DNA from: Succinatimonas hippei
GTDB lineage: Bacteria > Pseudomonadota > Gammaproteobacteria > Enterobacterales > Succinivibrionaceae
NCBI GenBank assembly: GCA_004557545.1
Contig: SFGV01000010.1
Coordinates: 1-46,409, forward strand
Length of the DNA: 46,409 nt
Direction of reading: 5' to 3'
Shown here piece after piece: positions 16,538-25,479 of this stretch (position 1 is the first letter of the stretch; the number at the start of each line of letters is the position of its first letter). The notes beneath the pieces were generated by a model. It was not told the origin of the DNA. It worked only from the letters and a program-made list of their open reading frames with translations, and made no database searches. The position numbers were made by a program, and so were the translations under genes.

Positions 16538-16577
16538 ACAGGCAGGCAATCAGGGACAGTTCTGATTGCCTGCCTGT
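16538..16577. terminator. 16-base-pair perfect hairpin downstream of the BspA-like gene
   Basis: ACAGGCAGGCAATCAG (16538-16553) is perfectly complementary to CTGATTGCCTGCCTGT (16562-16577), with an 8-base loop. T-tracts are weak on both sides (TCTTTT to the right, TTT to the left). It most likely ends the leftward DUF285 transcript or stabilises its 3' end. Confidence 0.55.
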
Positions 16578-16622
16578 CATCTTTTAAAACCGTTCCGGCT
16601 TTTGATTTTAAGCGCACAAAAA

Positions 16623-17762
16623 TCAGGCTGCCGGAGGCTGATGGGCCATGAGCGCGAAGGCCATCGCTATCATGATGAACGCGAGGGCAATGATGATCTT
16701 CCTTCTAAAATCAAGCCTGCGGGTTTTCCCATCCTTTTTGGCGACATATTTCTCGTAATACTTGATCTTAAAATCCTCTGATGGAAGCTTTGGATGCTTT
16801 TCCTTCTCAAGCGGACACTCAAGAAACATGTTTTCATCATCCTTGACCGAGGATGTGTCCCACATTGAAAGATCATGGCTGAAGGCTCTGGCGCGGTAAA
16901 AGGCGTATGACATATCCTTTATGCGCGAGGTGTCCCATGAGGAGAGATCCTGATCAAAGACATCACAGCGGTAGAACATGCCTTTTATCGACTCAAGTGA
17001 GGATGTGTCCCACTTCTCAAGGCTCTGATTGAATTTGCGGCAGGACGCGAACATCATGTCGGCGTTCTTAACTTTTGAGAAATCCCACATCGATAGATCT
17101 TTATTGAAGTTCACGCACCCGGCGAAACAGCCGAGCATGGTGGTCACATTTGAGGTATTCCACTTCTCTATGCCCTCAAAATCCCTGCGGGGATTCTCCG
17201 CCACTTTGCGATCGTTGTAGGAGGCGAACGCGTAGGAGAGATCAGTAAGCGCGGAGACATCGATATCGCCCAGATCACAGCCGGCGCTGCTTATAAGAAC
17301 CCTGAGCTCAAGCGTATTCTGCGGGATTATCACAAAGGGCGCGTCATCAGAAAGTCCGAAAGCTTTGCGGCAGATTGTCTTTAAATGCGTGTAGTTGACC
17401 ACCCTGCGGCAGAGGATCGCCAGAAGCTCAGCTGATGATCCGTCAAATACCTTATAGGCGCTGTCACAATCAAAGGAGGTATCCACGGTTTTAAGCGTGA
17501 TTTTGCCATCAGATAACGTGGCTTTAAGCTTCACCGCGCCAAGAGTGCTCTTTACCCCGGCCTTTGGCAGATTGGGGATCTTAGAGCGGGTTTTTGAAGA
17601 GAGTTTTGAGAAATCATAGGACGCGCTTATGGTCATGAGGATATTTAGTATGTCCCCATCGCGCTTTGTCTCATAGGCTGTATTGCGTTGCGGATCCATT
17701 AAAAACGCCTTTTGCAGGGCCAGAAAAAACTCAGATGCCTGCTTACCCTTAAGTCCAGCCAT
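16623..17762 (-). CDS. BspA-like DUF285 repeat protein with C-terminal membrane anchor
   Basis: A 379-residue protein. Residues from about 195 to 325 carry about five DUF285/BspA-type leucine-rich repeats of ~24 residues of the form W(N/D)TSxVxxMxxMFxxCxxFNxDLSxWD, a repeat usually found on secreted surface proteins of gut bacteria and mycoplasmas. Unusually, there is no signal peptide. Instead a basic stretch (RRLDFRRK) and one hydrophobic helix lie at the very C-terminus (about 355-373). That suggests a tail-anchored protein whose repeats face the cytoplasm, or a non-standard export route. The N-terminal ~190 residues match nothing I recognise. It is divergent from the LtaS-like gene across 146 bases. 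Confidence 0.8.
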   Translation of the reverse strand: MAGLKGKQASEFFLALQKAFLMDPQRNTAYETKRDGDILNILMTISASYDFSKLSSKTRSKIPNLPKAGVKSTLGAVKLKATLSDGKITLKTVDTSFDCDSAYKVFDGSSAELLAILCRRVVNYTHLKTICRKAFGLSDDAPFVIIPQNTLELRVLISSAGCDLGDIDVSALTDLSYAFASYNDRKVAENPRRDFEGIEKWNTSNVTTMLGCFAGCVNFNKDLSMWDFSKVKNADMMFASCRKFNQSLEKWDTSSLESIKGMFYRCDVFDQDLSSWDTSRIKDMSYAFYRARAFSHDLSMWDTSSVKDDENMFLECPLEKEKHPKLPSEDFKIKYYEKYVAKKDGKTRRLDFRRKIIIALAFIMIAMAFALMAHQPPAA

Positions 17763-17908
17763 TTTTAACCTCCTTCTAACTCTATGCTGTTTTAAAGATC
17801 TGAATATACCCTATATGCAAGACAAGTTCGTCAGCTTTTCTCACAAACTTTGCAAGAGACAATTTTGTGTATCAGAATATGCGCTGATTTTAAATTCTGG
17901 TGATGTGT

Positions 17909-19882
17909 ATGAAAAACAGACTGCGTGCGGTATTTGGTCATGGGATCTGGCCCGTGGCGGCGTTCATGTTGCTCTCGATGGCGGCGTTTTCACTGTCAAG
18001 GCTCGCGCTGTGTCTGTGGAAGGGCGTAAGCGTAAGAGACAATTTTCTGGAGATCTTCATACAGGGGCTGAGATCCGATTTCTCTATTGCCTGCACATGC
18101 TACGCCCTGCCTCTGGTCATTCTTGCGCTCTTTGAGATTTCAGGCCGCGCGCCCAGGTTTATGAGCGCTCTGGTAAGAGTGCTTCTGAGCCTGATCCTCA
18201 CGTTACACGTATTCATGGAGATAGCCACTCCCCCTTTTATCTCAGAGTACGGGGTAAGACCAAACCGTCTTTTCATAGACTATCTTGTATATCCAAAAGA
18301 GGTTATATCTACTCTCACCGGCGGACATCTCATCGCGGTTATAGCGACTATAGTCATCTCCGTTCTCTGCTTTGTCCTCGCATTTAAATTTCCGGGCGGT
18401 CTTTTGTCAAAAGACTACCGTACCGGCGGCAGGGTACGCGGGATTTTAGCCCTGGTGCTTATCGCGATAGTGATCCCGCTTGGGATCCGCTCAACCATCG
18501 GCCACCGTCCGCTGAACCCTTCGATGCTCTCATTCTCAGGCCGCCCGCTTGATGACAGCCTTCCGGTCAACTCATCTTTTAACGTGTTCTACGCCATGCG
18601 ACACTATGGCGATTATCAGCTCTCTGAAGGCCAGATCTACGCTTTTGACAGTGAGGATCACGTAAAGCAGACCGCCATGCTTATGTCAGCGCGCAATGAG
18701 CCTTTCGCCTACGATGACAAATGCCCGCTAAACCAGTCAATTGAGCCATCGGTAACATCATCTCGCAAACTCAACGTGGTCATAATCCTGGAAGAATCCA
18801 TGGGAGCTGATTTTGTGGAAAGCCTGGGCGGTCTGCCGCTTACCCCGGAGCTTGAAAAGCTCAAAACTCAGGGCTGGTGGTTTTCCAACATGATCGCGGC
18901 AGGACACCGCAGCGTGCGCGGAATTGAGGCCGTGACCGCGGGCTTCCCGCCAAGCCCGCTCTCATCCCAGGTAAGGCTTGAACATCGGTCCCCTATCGCC
19001 ACGCTTATGGAGATCTATCGCGAGCTCGGCTATGCCACCTCGTTTATCTATGGCGGTGAGAGTCATTTTGACAACATGCGCACCTATTTCATGTACAACG
19101 GAACGCAGTCGATCACCGAACAGAAGGATTACAAAAATCCAGCGTTTACCGCCTCATGGGGAGTGAGCGATGAGGATCTGTTCGCGCGCGCCGATGAGAA
19201 CTTCAGGAAGCTTTCAGATGAGGGTAAAAACTTCATGTCGGTGGTTTTCACCTCATCCTTCCACGATCCCTTCGATATACCTCAGGGCAAGGTTGATATA
19301 GGGAATATCAAAACCGATGAGCCGCTCAGGCTTAAGGCTGTCAAATACGCTGACTACGCTCTGGGTAAGTTCTTTGAGAAGGCCAGACAGAGCAATTACT
19401 ATAAAGACACGGTATTTCTCGTGATAGCGGATCATGAAAGCCGCGTGGAATCTGATGGTTCCTTCCCGTTGCAAAAGTTTCTGATCCCGGCCGTGATCAT
19501 AGGACCAGACATCATGGCGCGTGATGATCAGAGAATGGTAAGCCAGATAGACATGGCGCCCACCCTGCTCTCGCTTACCGGAGTTTCAGGAGACATGCCT
19601 TTCGTGGGACAGGATCTTACACGCGATGACATAATTGAGCGCGCGCCTATAATCTTCCATGACACCTTCGGCTATCTGGTTCCGGGCAAACTCGTGACCC
19701 TCGATCCTAACCGCAAATCCCACACCTTTAAGGTATCGGGTGGCAACAGTTTAATCACCACCAAAGCTCATGATGACAGGAAGCTCACCGACTTCGCTAT
19801 GGGTGTTGAAAACTTAGGCCCCATGATCTACGAGAAGCGCTGGAATGACGCTTCATGCATTAAGGGGCTAACGCAGGAATAG
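17909..19882 (+). CDS. LtaS-like membrane phosphoglycerol/phosphoethanolamine transferase (sulfatase fold)
   Basis: A 657-residue inner-membrane enzyme: about five N-terminal transmembrane helices (to about residue 200), then a periplasmic alkaline-phosphatase/sulfatase domain. Catalytic positions of the LtaS family can be followed: the metal-binding Glu in ILEESMG (near 295), the nucleophile position in HRSVRGIE (near 333), a substrate His in SSFHDPF (near 450) and the metal-binding ADHES (near 508). The nucleophile is Ser where LtaS has Thr. In Gram-negative bacteria relatives add phosphoglycerol or phosphoethanolamine to glucans or lipopolysaccharide, so true lipoteichoic acid synthesis is unlikely. 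The ATG at 17909 has GGTGA upstream; GTG 17900 and ATG 17903 are in frame. A terminator follows directly. Confidence 0.87.
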   Translation: MKNRLRAVFGHGIWPVAAFMLLSMAAFSLSRLALCLWKGVSVRDNFLEIFIQGLRSDFSIACTCYALPLVILALFEISGRAPRFMSALVRVLLSLILTLHVFMEIATPPFISEYGVRPNRLFIDYLVYPKEVISTLTGGHLIAVIATIVISVLCFVLAFKFPGGLLSKDYRTGGRVRGILALVLIAIVIPLGIRSTIGHRPLNPSMLSFSGRPLDDSLPVNSSFNVFYAMRHYGDYQLSEGQIYAFDSEDHVKQTAMLMSARNEPFAYDDKCPLNQSIEPSVTSSRKLNVVIILEESMGADFVESLGGLPLTPELEKLKTQGWWFSNMIAAGHRSVRGIEAVTAGFPPSPLSSQVRLEHRSPIATLMEIYRELGYATSFIYGGESHFDNMRTYFMYNGTQSITEQKDYKNPAFTASWGVSDEDLFARADENFRKLSDEGKNFMSVVFTSSFHDPFDIPQGKVDIGNIKTDEPLRLKAVKYADYALGKFFEKARQSNYYKDTVFLVIADHESRVESDGSFPLQKFLIPAVIIGPDIMARDDQRMVSQIDMAPTLLSLTGVSGDMPFVGQDLTRDDIIERAPIIFHDTFGYLVPGKLVTLDPNRKSHTFKVSGGNSLITTKAHDDRKLTDFAMGVENLGPMIYEKRWNDASCIKGLTQE

Positions 19883-19897
19883 CGCTGTTTGAACAGG

Positions 19898-19922
19898 ATC
19901 CCGCTTAAGGCGGGATTTTTTT
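19898..19922 (+). terminator. Intrinsic terminator of the LtaS-like gene
   Basis: ATCCCGC (19898-19904) pairs with GCGGGAT (19910-19916), followed by a run of seven T including the last stem base. Confidence 0.92.
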
Positions 19923-20113
19923 GAAATTTAAACAGGCCGGTGATTATTTAGTCCCATATAGACAGGGGCTGTAAACATAAAATCCAACAGTTTTCCCACA
20001 AGCGCGACTTTAGACAACATTAAAACCACAATTTCACTCTTATGGTGGGGGAATGGCTTTTCTTCACGGTTTCTTATCAGGTTCCCAACATCAGGTCCCG
20101 GAGTAACGCGTTT

Positions 20114-21304
20114 TTACCCCATGACTTTTTTCTGAAGAAAGCAAAAGCAAAGGTATCCCATAGCCGCAATTAAAAGCGCGTCAAATGCGAAGATAGTACC
20201 AGTGCCCAGACTAAGCGAGATAAGTCCCATCAGCGCAGGTCCCATGAGCACTCCGGTATACCCCATCGCGCTTACTATACCTATAGCACCAGCCCTGTCA
20301 GGACCACAGCGTTTTCCTGTCTCCGAGATCACTACCGGCACATGACACCCGGCGAAAAGCCCGAAAAGACCGCAGCACAATGCGACCAGAAGACCGTTTG
20401 TGGTGAAAGATATTAAAAACAGCGCGAGCGCCCCCGCCATCGCGCCGCATACCAGCATCGCGCGCTTGCCGATACGGCCTAAAATCACAGGGCTTGCGTA
20501 TCTGACTATGCCCTGGGAAGCCTCATAGGCTATGTAACCAATTGAGGCAAATGAGATATCCATCGCGCAGTCTTTTGTAAGATAGACTCCGCTCCAGTCA
20601 TAGATTGCTCCTTCTGCAAGATAAGTGATACCTACTATGGTTCCGGCGCAGATGAGCGAGAGTCTTGAGAAATTGTCAGAATACATTCCCCTCGCGCCTC
20701 CGTCTTTAACCTGCTTCTGTCCATGTGTTTCAGAGAGACGCGGATAGGCCCTGAAAAATACCCCCATCGCGGCAATGCCGATAAGCCCCGAGATGAGATC
20801 TATCCTGAGCCCGAGGTTCATGAGTAGCGGATAGCACAGGGTTGAAAGCACACATCCTATGGTGAAAACCGCGGTAAAAACCGTGATAAGGCTGCGTCCT
20901 GATCTGGTTTCAAGCGTACTCGCGTAAATATTTATAGACACCTCATACCCGCCAAGCGCCGCGCCCCAGATAAAGGCTGAGAGAAAAGCGCTCCATTCAG
21001 GAGCCCCGCGCGCTGAGAGCAAGGTCATGAACACGCTGTTGCAGGTTATAAAGACAGGAGAGATTTTTTTAAAGCCAAAGCGCTTTACGAGATATCCAGC
21101 GCTTGCCATTGAAACCACGGCGCCAAGACCGAAACACACCGACATGAGTGCGAAGATCAGATCGGGCATCATAAAACGGATCTTTACGTCAGGCACAATG
21201 GCAGACCACGGGGCAATCACTATTCCTCCTGCTATATACAAAAGAAAAGTCGCCCTGCGTTCCTGTTCAAATAAAAGAACCCCGTTGCCGGATCCCGGTA
21301 ACAT
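20114..21304 (-). CDS. MFS transporter (YbjJ-like)
   Basis: A 396-residue major facilitator protein with twelve predicted hydrophobic helices. It is most like the YbjJ group, which shares the EGAIYDWSGVYL-type segment in the middle of the protein (helix 7). The substrate is unknown. I chose the ATG at 21304 (MLPGSGNG), which has GGGAG 6 bases upstream and lies 34 bases after the hrpA stop. A GTG at 21358 is in frame but would overlap hrpA without a ribosome binding site. Probably co-transcribed with hrpA, as no terminator separates them. Confidence 0.85.
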   Translation of the reverse strand: MLPGSGNGVLLFEQERRATFLLYIAGGIVIAPWSAIVPDVKIRFMMPDLIFALMSVCFGLGAVVSMASAGYLVKRFGFKKISPVFITCNSVFMTLLSARGAPEWSAFLSAFIWGAALGGYEVSINIYASTLETRSGRSLITVFTAVFTIGCVLSTLCYPLLMNLGLRIDLISGLIGIAAMGVFFRAYPRLSETHGQKQVKDGGARGMYSDNFSRLSLICAGTIVGITYLAEGAIYDWSGVYLTKDCAMDISFASIGYIAYEASQGIVRYASPVILGRIGKRAMLVCGAMAGALALFLISFTTNGLLVALCCGLFGLFAGCHVPVVISETGKRCGPDRAGAIGIVSAMGYTGVLMGPALMGLISLSLGTGTIFAFDALLIAAMGYLCFCFLQKKVMG

Positions 21305-21338
21305 TTCAATCTCCCTTAAATCCGTTTTCTCAAAAAGC

Positions 21339-24300
21339 TCAGATGACTTTATCCTCACTTAGGATCCGGTCTATCTCATGGATTATGCGTTTGTCTGAAA
21401 CCTGGCCCCTGACTCCAAGCTGCTGGGCAAAATATGAAACCCTCAGCTCCTCTACCATCCACCTGAGATCGATGAGCTCCTTTGGCTCATAGCCCTTGCG
21501 GTAGCGCGAGAGCGCGTTTTTAAGACGCTCATTTACCTCAGCTATCCTGCGCATGCAGTCGCGGTCACGGTTGACATCCCTGGGGATCTTCTCAAGTCTT
21601 ATCATCGCTGCGTCAAGATAGCGCGGGATCTCCTTTAAATGCTCCTCACTCGTGGCGCTGACAAAGCCCGGATACACCAGAGAGTCAAGCTCGTCCCCTA
21701 TATCCTTGCAGGAGATGGCTGCCGTAAGCGGAATGTTGCCCTTGAGCGCGCGCTTTAGCTTGTGGGCGCGCATGAGGATCTGCTCAACCTCGGAGGCTAC
21801 CTGCAGTGAGGCCTCATTGAGATCGCCTCGGATCTTCTCCAAAAGCCTTTCAAAGCCTGCCTGATCATAGGCGACACCGCCGTGCTTTGCCATCAGGCGG
21901 TCAACCGAGGCGAGCATGATGTCGGCGATGAGATCCTGAACTGATCCCGCCTTCTGGTAGTACATGGCAAGCTTAGCGCGGTTTGGCAGATGCGCCTCAA
22001 GGTAAGCGACCGGCTGCCGCAGTGACAAAAAGAGCAGTCTGCGCTCGCCTTTCCACATCGATCTGTCACGGGAGATCTTTGAGTCAAAAAGCTCAAGACT
22101 CACCTCTTTTCCATGATCGGCAAGCGCCGGGTATGAGGTTATCTCAACCCCGCCCTGTTTTAAGGTCTTCGTGGGTTTTATGGTGCCAAAGCGCCAGCTG
22201 CCTTCGGATTTGACCTCGCTGTGATGTTTTACGGCGCTCTTTAAAGCCTCGCGCGCCTTGCCTGACAGACGTGACTGCAGGATCTCAAGCGAGCGCCCCT
22301 CGGCAACCTGCTTTCCCTCGGAGTTCTCAACTATGAAATTCATGAAAAGGTGCTTTGGGATAAGCCCGCGGTCAAAATCATCCTTGGTAACTATCTCACC
22401 TCCCATACGCGTAAGCTCTTTTGCGCAACGCTCAAAAAGCGATCCGCTGGTATCAGAGCCAAGAGACTGCATGAGCGCGTGAGCGTAATCAGGTGCCGGG
22501 ATCAGATTGCGTCTTAAGCGCTTGGGCAGGGACTTTATAAGAGCAGCCATAAGATCTTCCCTAAGCCCCGGGATCTGCCATTCAAAATCGCTCTGTCTTA
22601 ACTGACCAATCATGGCAAGCGGCACATGCACGCTCACCCCGTCAGCTTTGTCAGAGGGGTCAAAAACATATGAAAGCTTCAATTTCAGATTGCCGCACTG
22701 CCAGTACTCAGGATAGAGATCTTCTCTTGTGCCGCTCTGTCCCTTTGTTATCAGCTCAAGCGAGAAATCAAGATAATGCGGATCCTCCTTTGACTTTAAA
22801 GACCACCATTTCTCAAAATGCCTCTGTGTAACGATGTCATCAGGAAGCCTTGAGGAGTAGAACTCCTCCATCACGCTCTCATCTACCAGCATGTCACGCC
22901 GGCGCAGCTTGTCCTCGTCGTGCTCAACGCTCTCCACAAGAGCGTTGTTGCGCTTTAAAAACGGATACTCGCGGCTGATGTCACCGCCTACCAGGGCGTC
23001 ACGTATGAAAAGCTCGCGGCAGAGCTTCGGATCTATTTTGGTATAAAGCGCCTTTCTGCCATCCGCGAGGGTAAGGCCATACAGCGTAACCTTAAGCGAG
23101 GCCTCAACCGCTCCCGCCTTTTTGGACCAGTGGGGCTCTGAGTAGGAGTATTTGACCAGATCACCGGCGGCGCGTTCTATCCACCTGGGATCAACCTCAG
23201 CTACCGTGCGCGCGAAAAGCTTTGAGGTCTCGGATAGTTCGGCGGCGCATACCCATTTGACCTTCTTGCGGCAGAGCGCTGAGGAGGGATGAATGGTGAA
23301 TTTTATGCCGCGCGCGCCCAGATAAATTCCGCGCTCGTTCTCATCAAGACAGCCCACATGTGAGAGCAGACCGCTTAAGAGTGACTGATGGATCCCTTCA
23401 TAGTGCGCAGGGTTCTCGTTCATGTCGTTAAAACGCATGCGCATCACGCGACATGTTGAGCGCAGCTGCCTTAATACGTCAAACCACTCGCGCACCCTAA
23501 GATAGGAGATAAGCTCCTTTTTGAGCATGCGCGAGAAAGCCGAGCGGGATAAGGCCGCTTCCTGTTTGGCTAAATAACGGTATAGATTTAAGTAAGCGAG
23601 AAAGTCTGATTTCTCGTCATCAAAGCGGTGATGCAGCGCGCGCGCCTGCTCCTTGCGATCAGGCGGATACTCGCGTGGATCCATTGCGGCAAGCGCCGAG
23701 GCTATCACCAGCACCTCCGAGAGCGCCGCGTATTTCTCAGACTCGATGATCATACGTCCAAGCCTTGGATCGCATGGCATGCGCGAGAGCGCCCTGCCAA
23801 CCTGGGTAAGTCGGGCCTCGTCCGTGGAAATTCCCTTTGACTCCTTTATCGCGCCAAGCTCCTCAAGCAGGCGCATGCCATCGGTTACCTGCCGGTTGTC
23901 AGGAGGATCGATGAAAGGGAATTTTGAAATATCGCCAAGTCTGAGCGCGATCATCTGCAAAATTACCGACGCGAGGTTGGTGCGCAGGATCTCAGGATCA
24001 GTAAACTCAGGGCGAGAGAGGAAATCAGTCTCAGAATAAAGTCTTACGCACACGCCGTCTGACACGCGCCCGCAGCGGCCTTTGCGCTGATTGGCCGAGG
24101 CCTGTGAGATCTTCTCAATGGGAAGTCTCTGCACCTTGGTGCGCGGGGAGTAACGCGAGATCCTCGCAGTCCCGGTGTCGATCACGTAACGGATCCCCGG
24201 TACGGTAAGCGAGGTCTCGGCGATGTTGGTGCAAAGCACTATGCGTGTCTGCGAGTGCTGCGCAAAGATTTTGTTCTGCTCGGAGGTCGCCAGGCGCGCG

Positions 24301-25280
24301 TAAAGCGGCAGCACCTCAACCCCAATAAGATGCTGGCGGTTTAAATAAACTTCGGTTTCAGTGATCTCTCTTTCACCCGGCAGGAACACCAGAGTGTCAC
24401 CGCGCCCGTAATCATGCTGGAGCGTTTTAAACGCGCGCAGTATGGCCTCGCGCTGCCCCGGGATCTCGCTCTGCTCATCATCATCGTCCTCATTTTGCAT
24501 CTCCTCGGGAGGAGCGTAGATGACCTCCACCGGGAAGGTGCGCCCTGAGACCTCAATTACCGGCGCGTTGTTAAAGTGGCGAGAGAAACGCTGAGGATCG
24601 ATGGTGGCGGAGGTTATCACAAGGTGCAGATCATGGCGCTTTGTCAGAAGGCGTCTTAAGTATCCGAGCAGAAAATCGATGTTGAGCGAACGCTCATGAG
24701 CCTCATCTATGATTATGCAGTCATAGTTTAACAGCCAGCGGTCAGTCTGGGTTTCAGAGAGCAGAATACCGTCTGTCATGAGCTTGATTGCGCACTCATC
24801 TGAGGTAACGTCACTAAAGCGCACCTTGTAGCCTACGCTCTGCCCAAGATCCTGCCCCAGCTCCTCGGCGATTCTCGAGGCGACGGCGCGGGCGGCGATA
24901 CGTCTTGGCTGAGTGTGTCCTATCATGCCGTACTGCCCGAACCCCGCCTCATGGCACATCTTAGGGATCTGGGTGGTTTTGCCTGATCCGGTCTCGCCTG
25001 CGATGATCACGACCTGATTTTCTTTTATGGCCTTGACTATCTCATCACGCCTTGACGACACCGGAAGCGACGCGGGATAGGTTATCTTCGGAAAATTCGC
25101 GACGCGTTTTTCAAGCCGCTCCTGAGCCGCGGCGAGATTTAAGGCTATCTCGTTTTTCGCGTCATCAAGCTTATCCTCCGGAACACTTTCAAGACGCTCA
25201 AGCGCCATGGAGAGATTGCGCCGGTCCCTGTAACCCGTCTTTAAGAACCCTGCCCTGATTTCATCTTCAAAAGTCCGCAT
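21339..25280 (-). CDS. hrpA: ATP-dependent RNA helicase HrpA
   Basis: A 1313-residue DEAH-box helicase, close to the ~1300 residues of E. coli HrpA. It shows motif I GETGSGKTTQIP (about 95-106), DEAH in IIDEAHERS (about 190), SAT in ITSATIDPQRF and motif VI QRKGRCGRVSDGVCVRLY. The HA2/OB-fold region follows and then the long HrpA-specific C-terminal domain that distinguishes it from HrpB. HrpA unwinds structured RNA and, in E. coli, resolves stalled ribosomes in a 3'-5' helicase reaction. Start ATG 25280. It sits upstream of the MFS gene in the same direction and behind a terminator that isolates it from cvrA. Confidence 0.97.
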   Translation of the reverse strand: MRTFEDEIRAGFLKTGYRDRRNLSMALERLESVPEDKLDDAKNEIALNLAAAQERLEKRVANFPKITYPASLPVSSRRDEIVKAIKENQVVIIAGETGSGKTTQIPKMCHEAGFGQYGMIGHTQPRRIAARAVASRIAEELGQDLGQSVGYKVRFSDVTSDECAIKLMTDGILLSETQTDRWLLNYDCIIIDEAHERSLNIDFLLGYLRRLLTKRHDLHLVITSATIDPQRFSRHFNNAPVIEVSGRTFPVEVIYAPPEEMQNEDDDDEQSEIPGQREAILRAFKTLQHDYGRGDTLVFLPGEREITETEVYLNRQHLIGVEVLPLYARLATSEQNKIFAQHSQTRIVLCTNIAETSLTVPGIRYVIDTGTARISRYSPRTKVQRLPIEKISQASANQRKGRCGRVSDGVCVRLYSETDFLSRPEFTDPEILRTNLASVILQMIALRLGDISKFPFIDPPDNRQVTDGMRLLEELGAIKESKGISTDEARLTQVGRALSRMPCDPRLGRMIIESEKYAALSEVLVIASALAAMDPREYPPDRKEQARALHHRFDDEKSDFLAYLNLYRYLAKQEAALSRSAFSRMLKKELISYLRVREWFDVLRQLRSTCRVMRMRFNDMNENPAHYEGIHQSLLSGLLSHVGCLDENERGIYLGARGIKFTIHPSSALCRKKVKWVCAAELSETSKLFARTVAEVDPRWIERAAGDLVKYSYSEPHWSKKAGAVEASLKVTLYGLTLADGRKALYTKIDPKLCRELFIRDALVGGDISREYPFLKRNNALVESVEHDEDKLRRRDMLVDESVMEEFYSSRLPDDIVTQRHFEKWWSLKSKEDPHYLDFSLELITKGQSGTREDLYPEYWQCGNLKLKLSYVFDPSDKADGVSVHVPLAMIGQLRQSDFEWQIPGLREDLMAALIKSLPKRLRRNLIPAPDYAHALMQSLGSDTSGSLFERCAKELTRMGGEIVTKDDFDRGLIPKHLFMNFIVENSEGKQVAEGRSLEILQSRLSGKAREALKSAVKHHSEVKSEGSWRFGTIKPTKTLKQGGVEITSYPALADHGKEVSLELFDSKISRDRSMWKGERRLLFLSLRQPVAYLEAHLPNRAKLAMYYQKAGSVQDLIADIMLASVDRLMAKHGGVAYDQAGFERLLEKIRGDLNEASLQVASEVEQILMRAHKLKRALKGNIPLTAAISCKDIGDELDSLVYPGFVSATSEEHLKEIPRYLDAAMIRLEKIPRDVNRDRDCMRRIAEVNERLKNALSRYRKGYEPKELIDLRWMVEELRVSYFAQQLGVRGQVSDKRIIHEIDRILSEDKVI

Positions 25281-25300
25281 CGGCTGTTATCCTGCACATC

Positions 25301-25328
25301 AAAAAAGCCCACTTCCATTTAAGCGGGC
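25301..25328 (-). terminator. Intrinsic terminator downstream of cvrA
   Basis: GCCCACTT (25307-25314) pairs with AAGCGGGC (25321-25328) with one G-U pair. Read leftwards, the stem is followed by six T (complement of 25301-25306). It lies in the 199-base gap between cvrA and hrpA. Confidence 0.88.
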
Positions 25329-25479
25329 AGGTCTAATCATTATAAAGTACCTGATCAGCGTCATGCCCAAGGCCAATTCTCCATCTTGTCCGTCTCTGCC
25401 ACTGATACAAAGAGAGATCCGCTTTTGCGGATTTTAAAAGGCCTTTGAGATTTCAAGTCAGCTGTTGAGCTTCACATTA

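Larger units (their letters stand above)
16036..16622. other. Gene-free regulatory gap upstream of the chemoreceptor
   Basis: No coding frame is convincing here. The gap holds a short inverted repeat ATCCGG/CCGGAT in the chemoreceptor leader (about 16072-16092), the GAAACGTTAT inverted repeat at 16173-16205, an A/T-rich stretch and a long hairpin at 16538-16577. The chemoreceptor promoter (leftward) must lie here, but I see no clear FliA-type promoter. Confidence 0.6.

Noticed and set aside
17909..19882. Lipoteichoic acid synthase proper
   Set aside because: All other evidence points to a Gram-negative cell, which has no lipoteichoic acid; only the enzyme family can be claimed.
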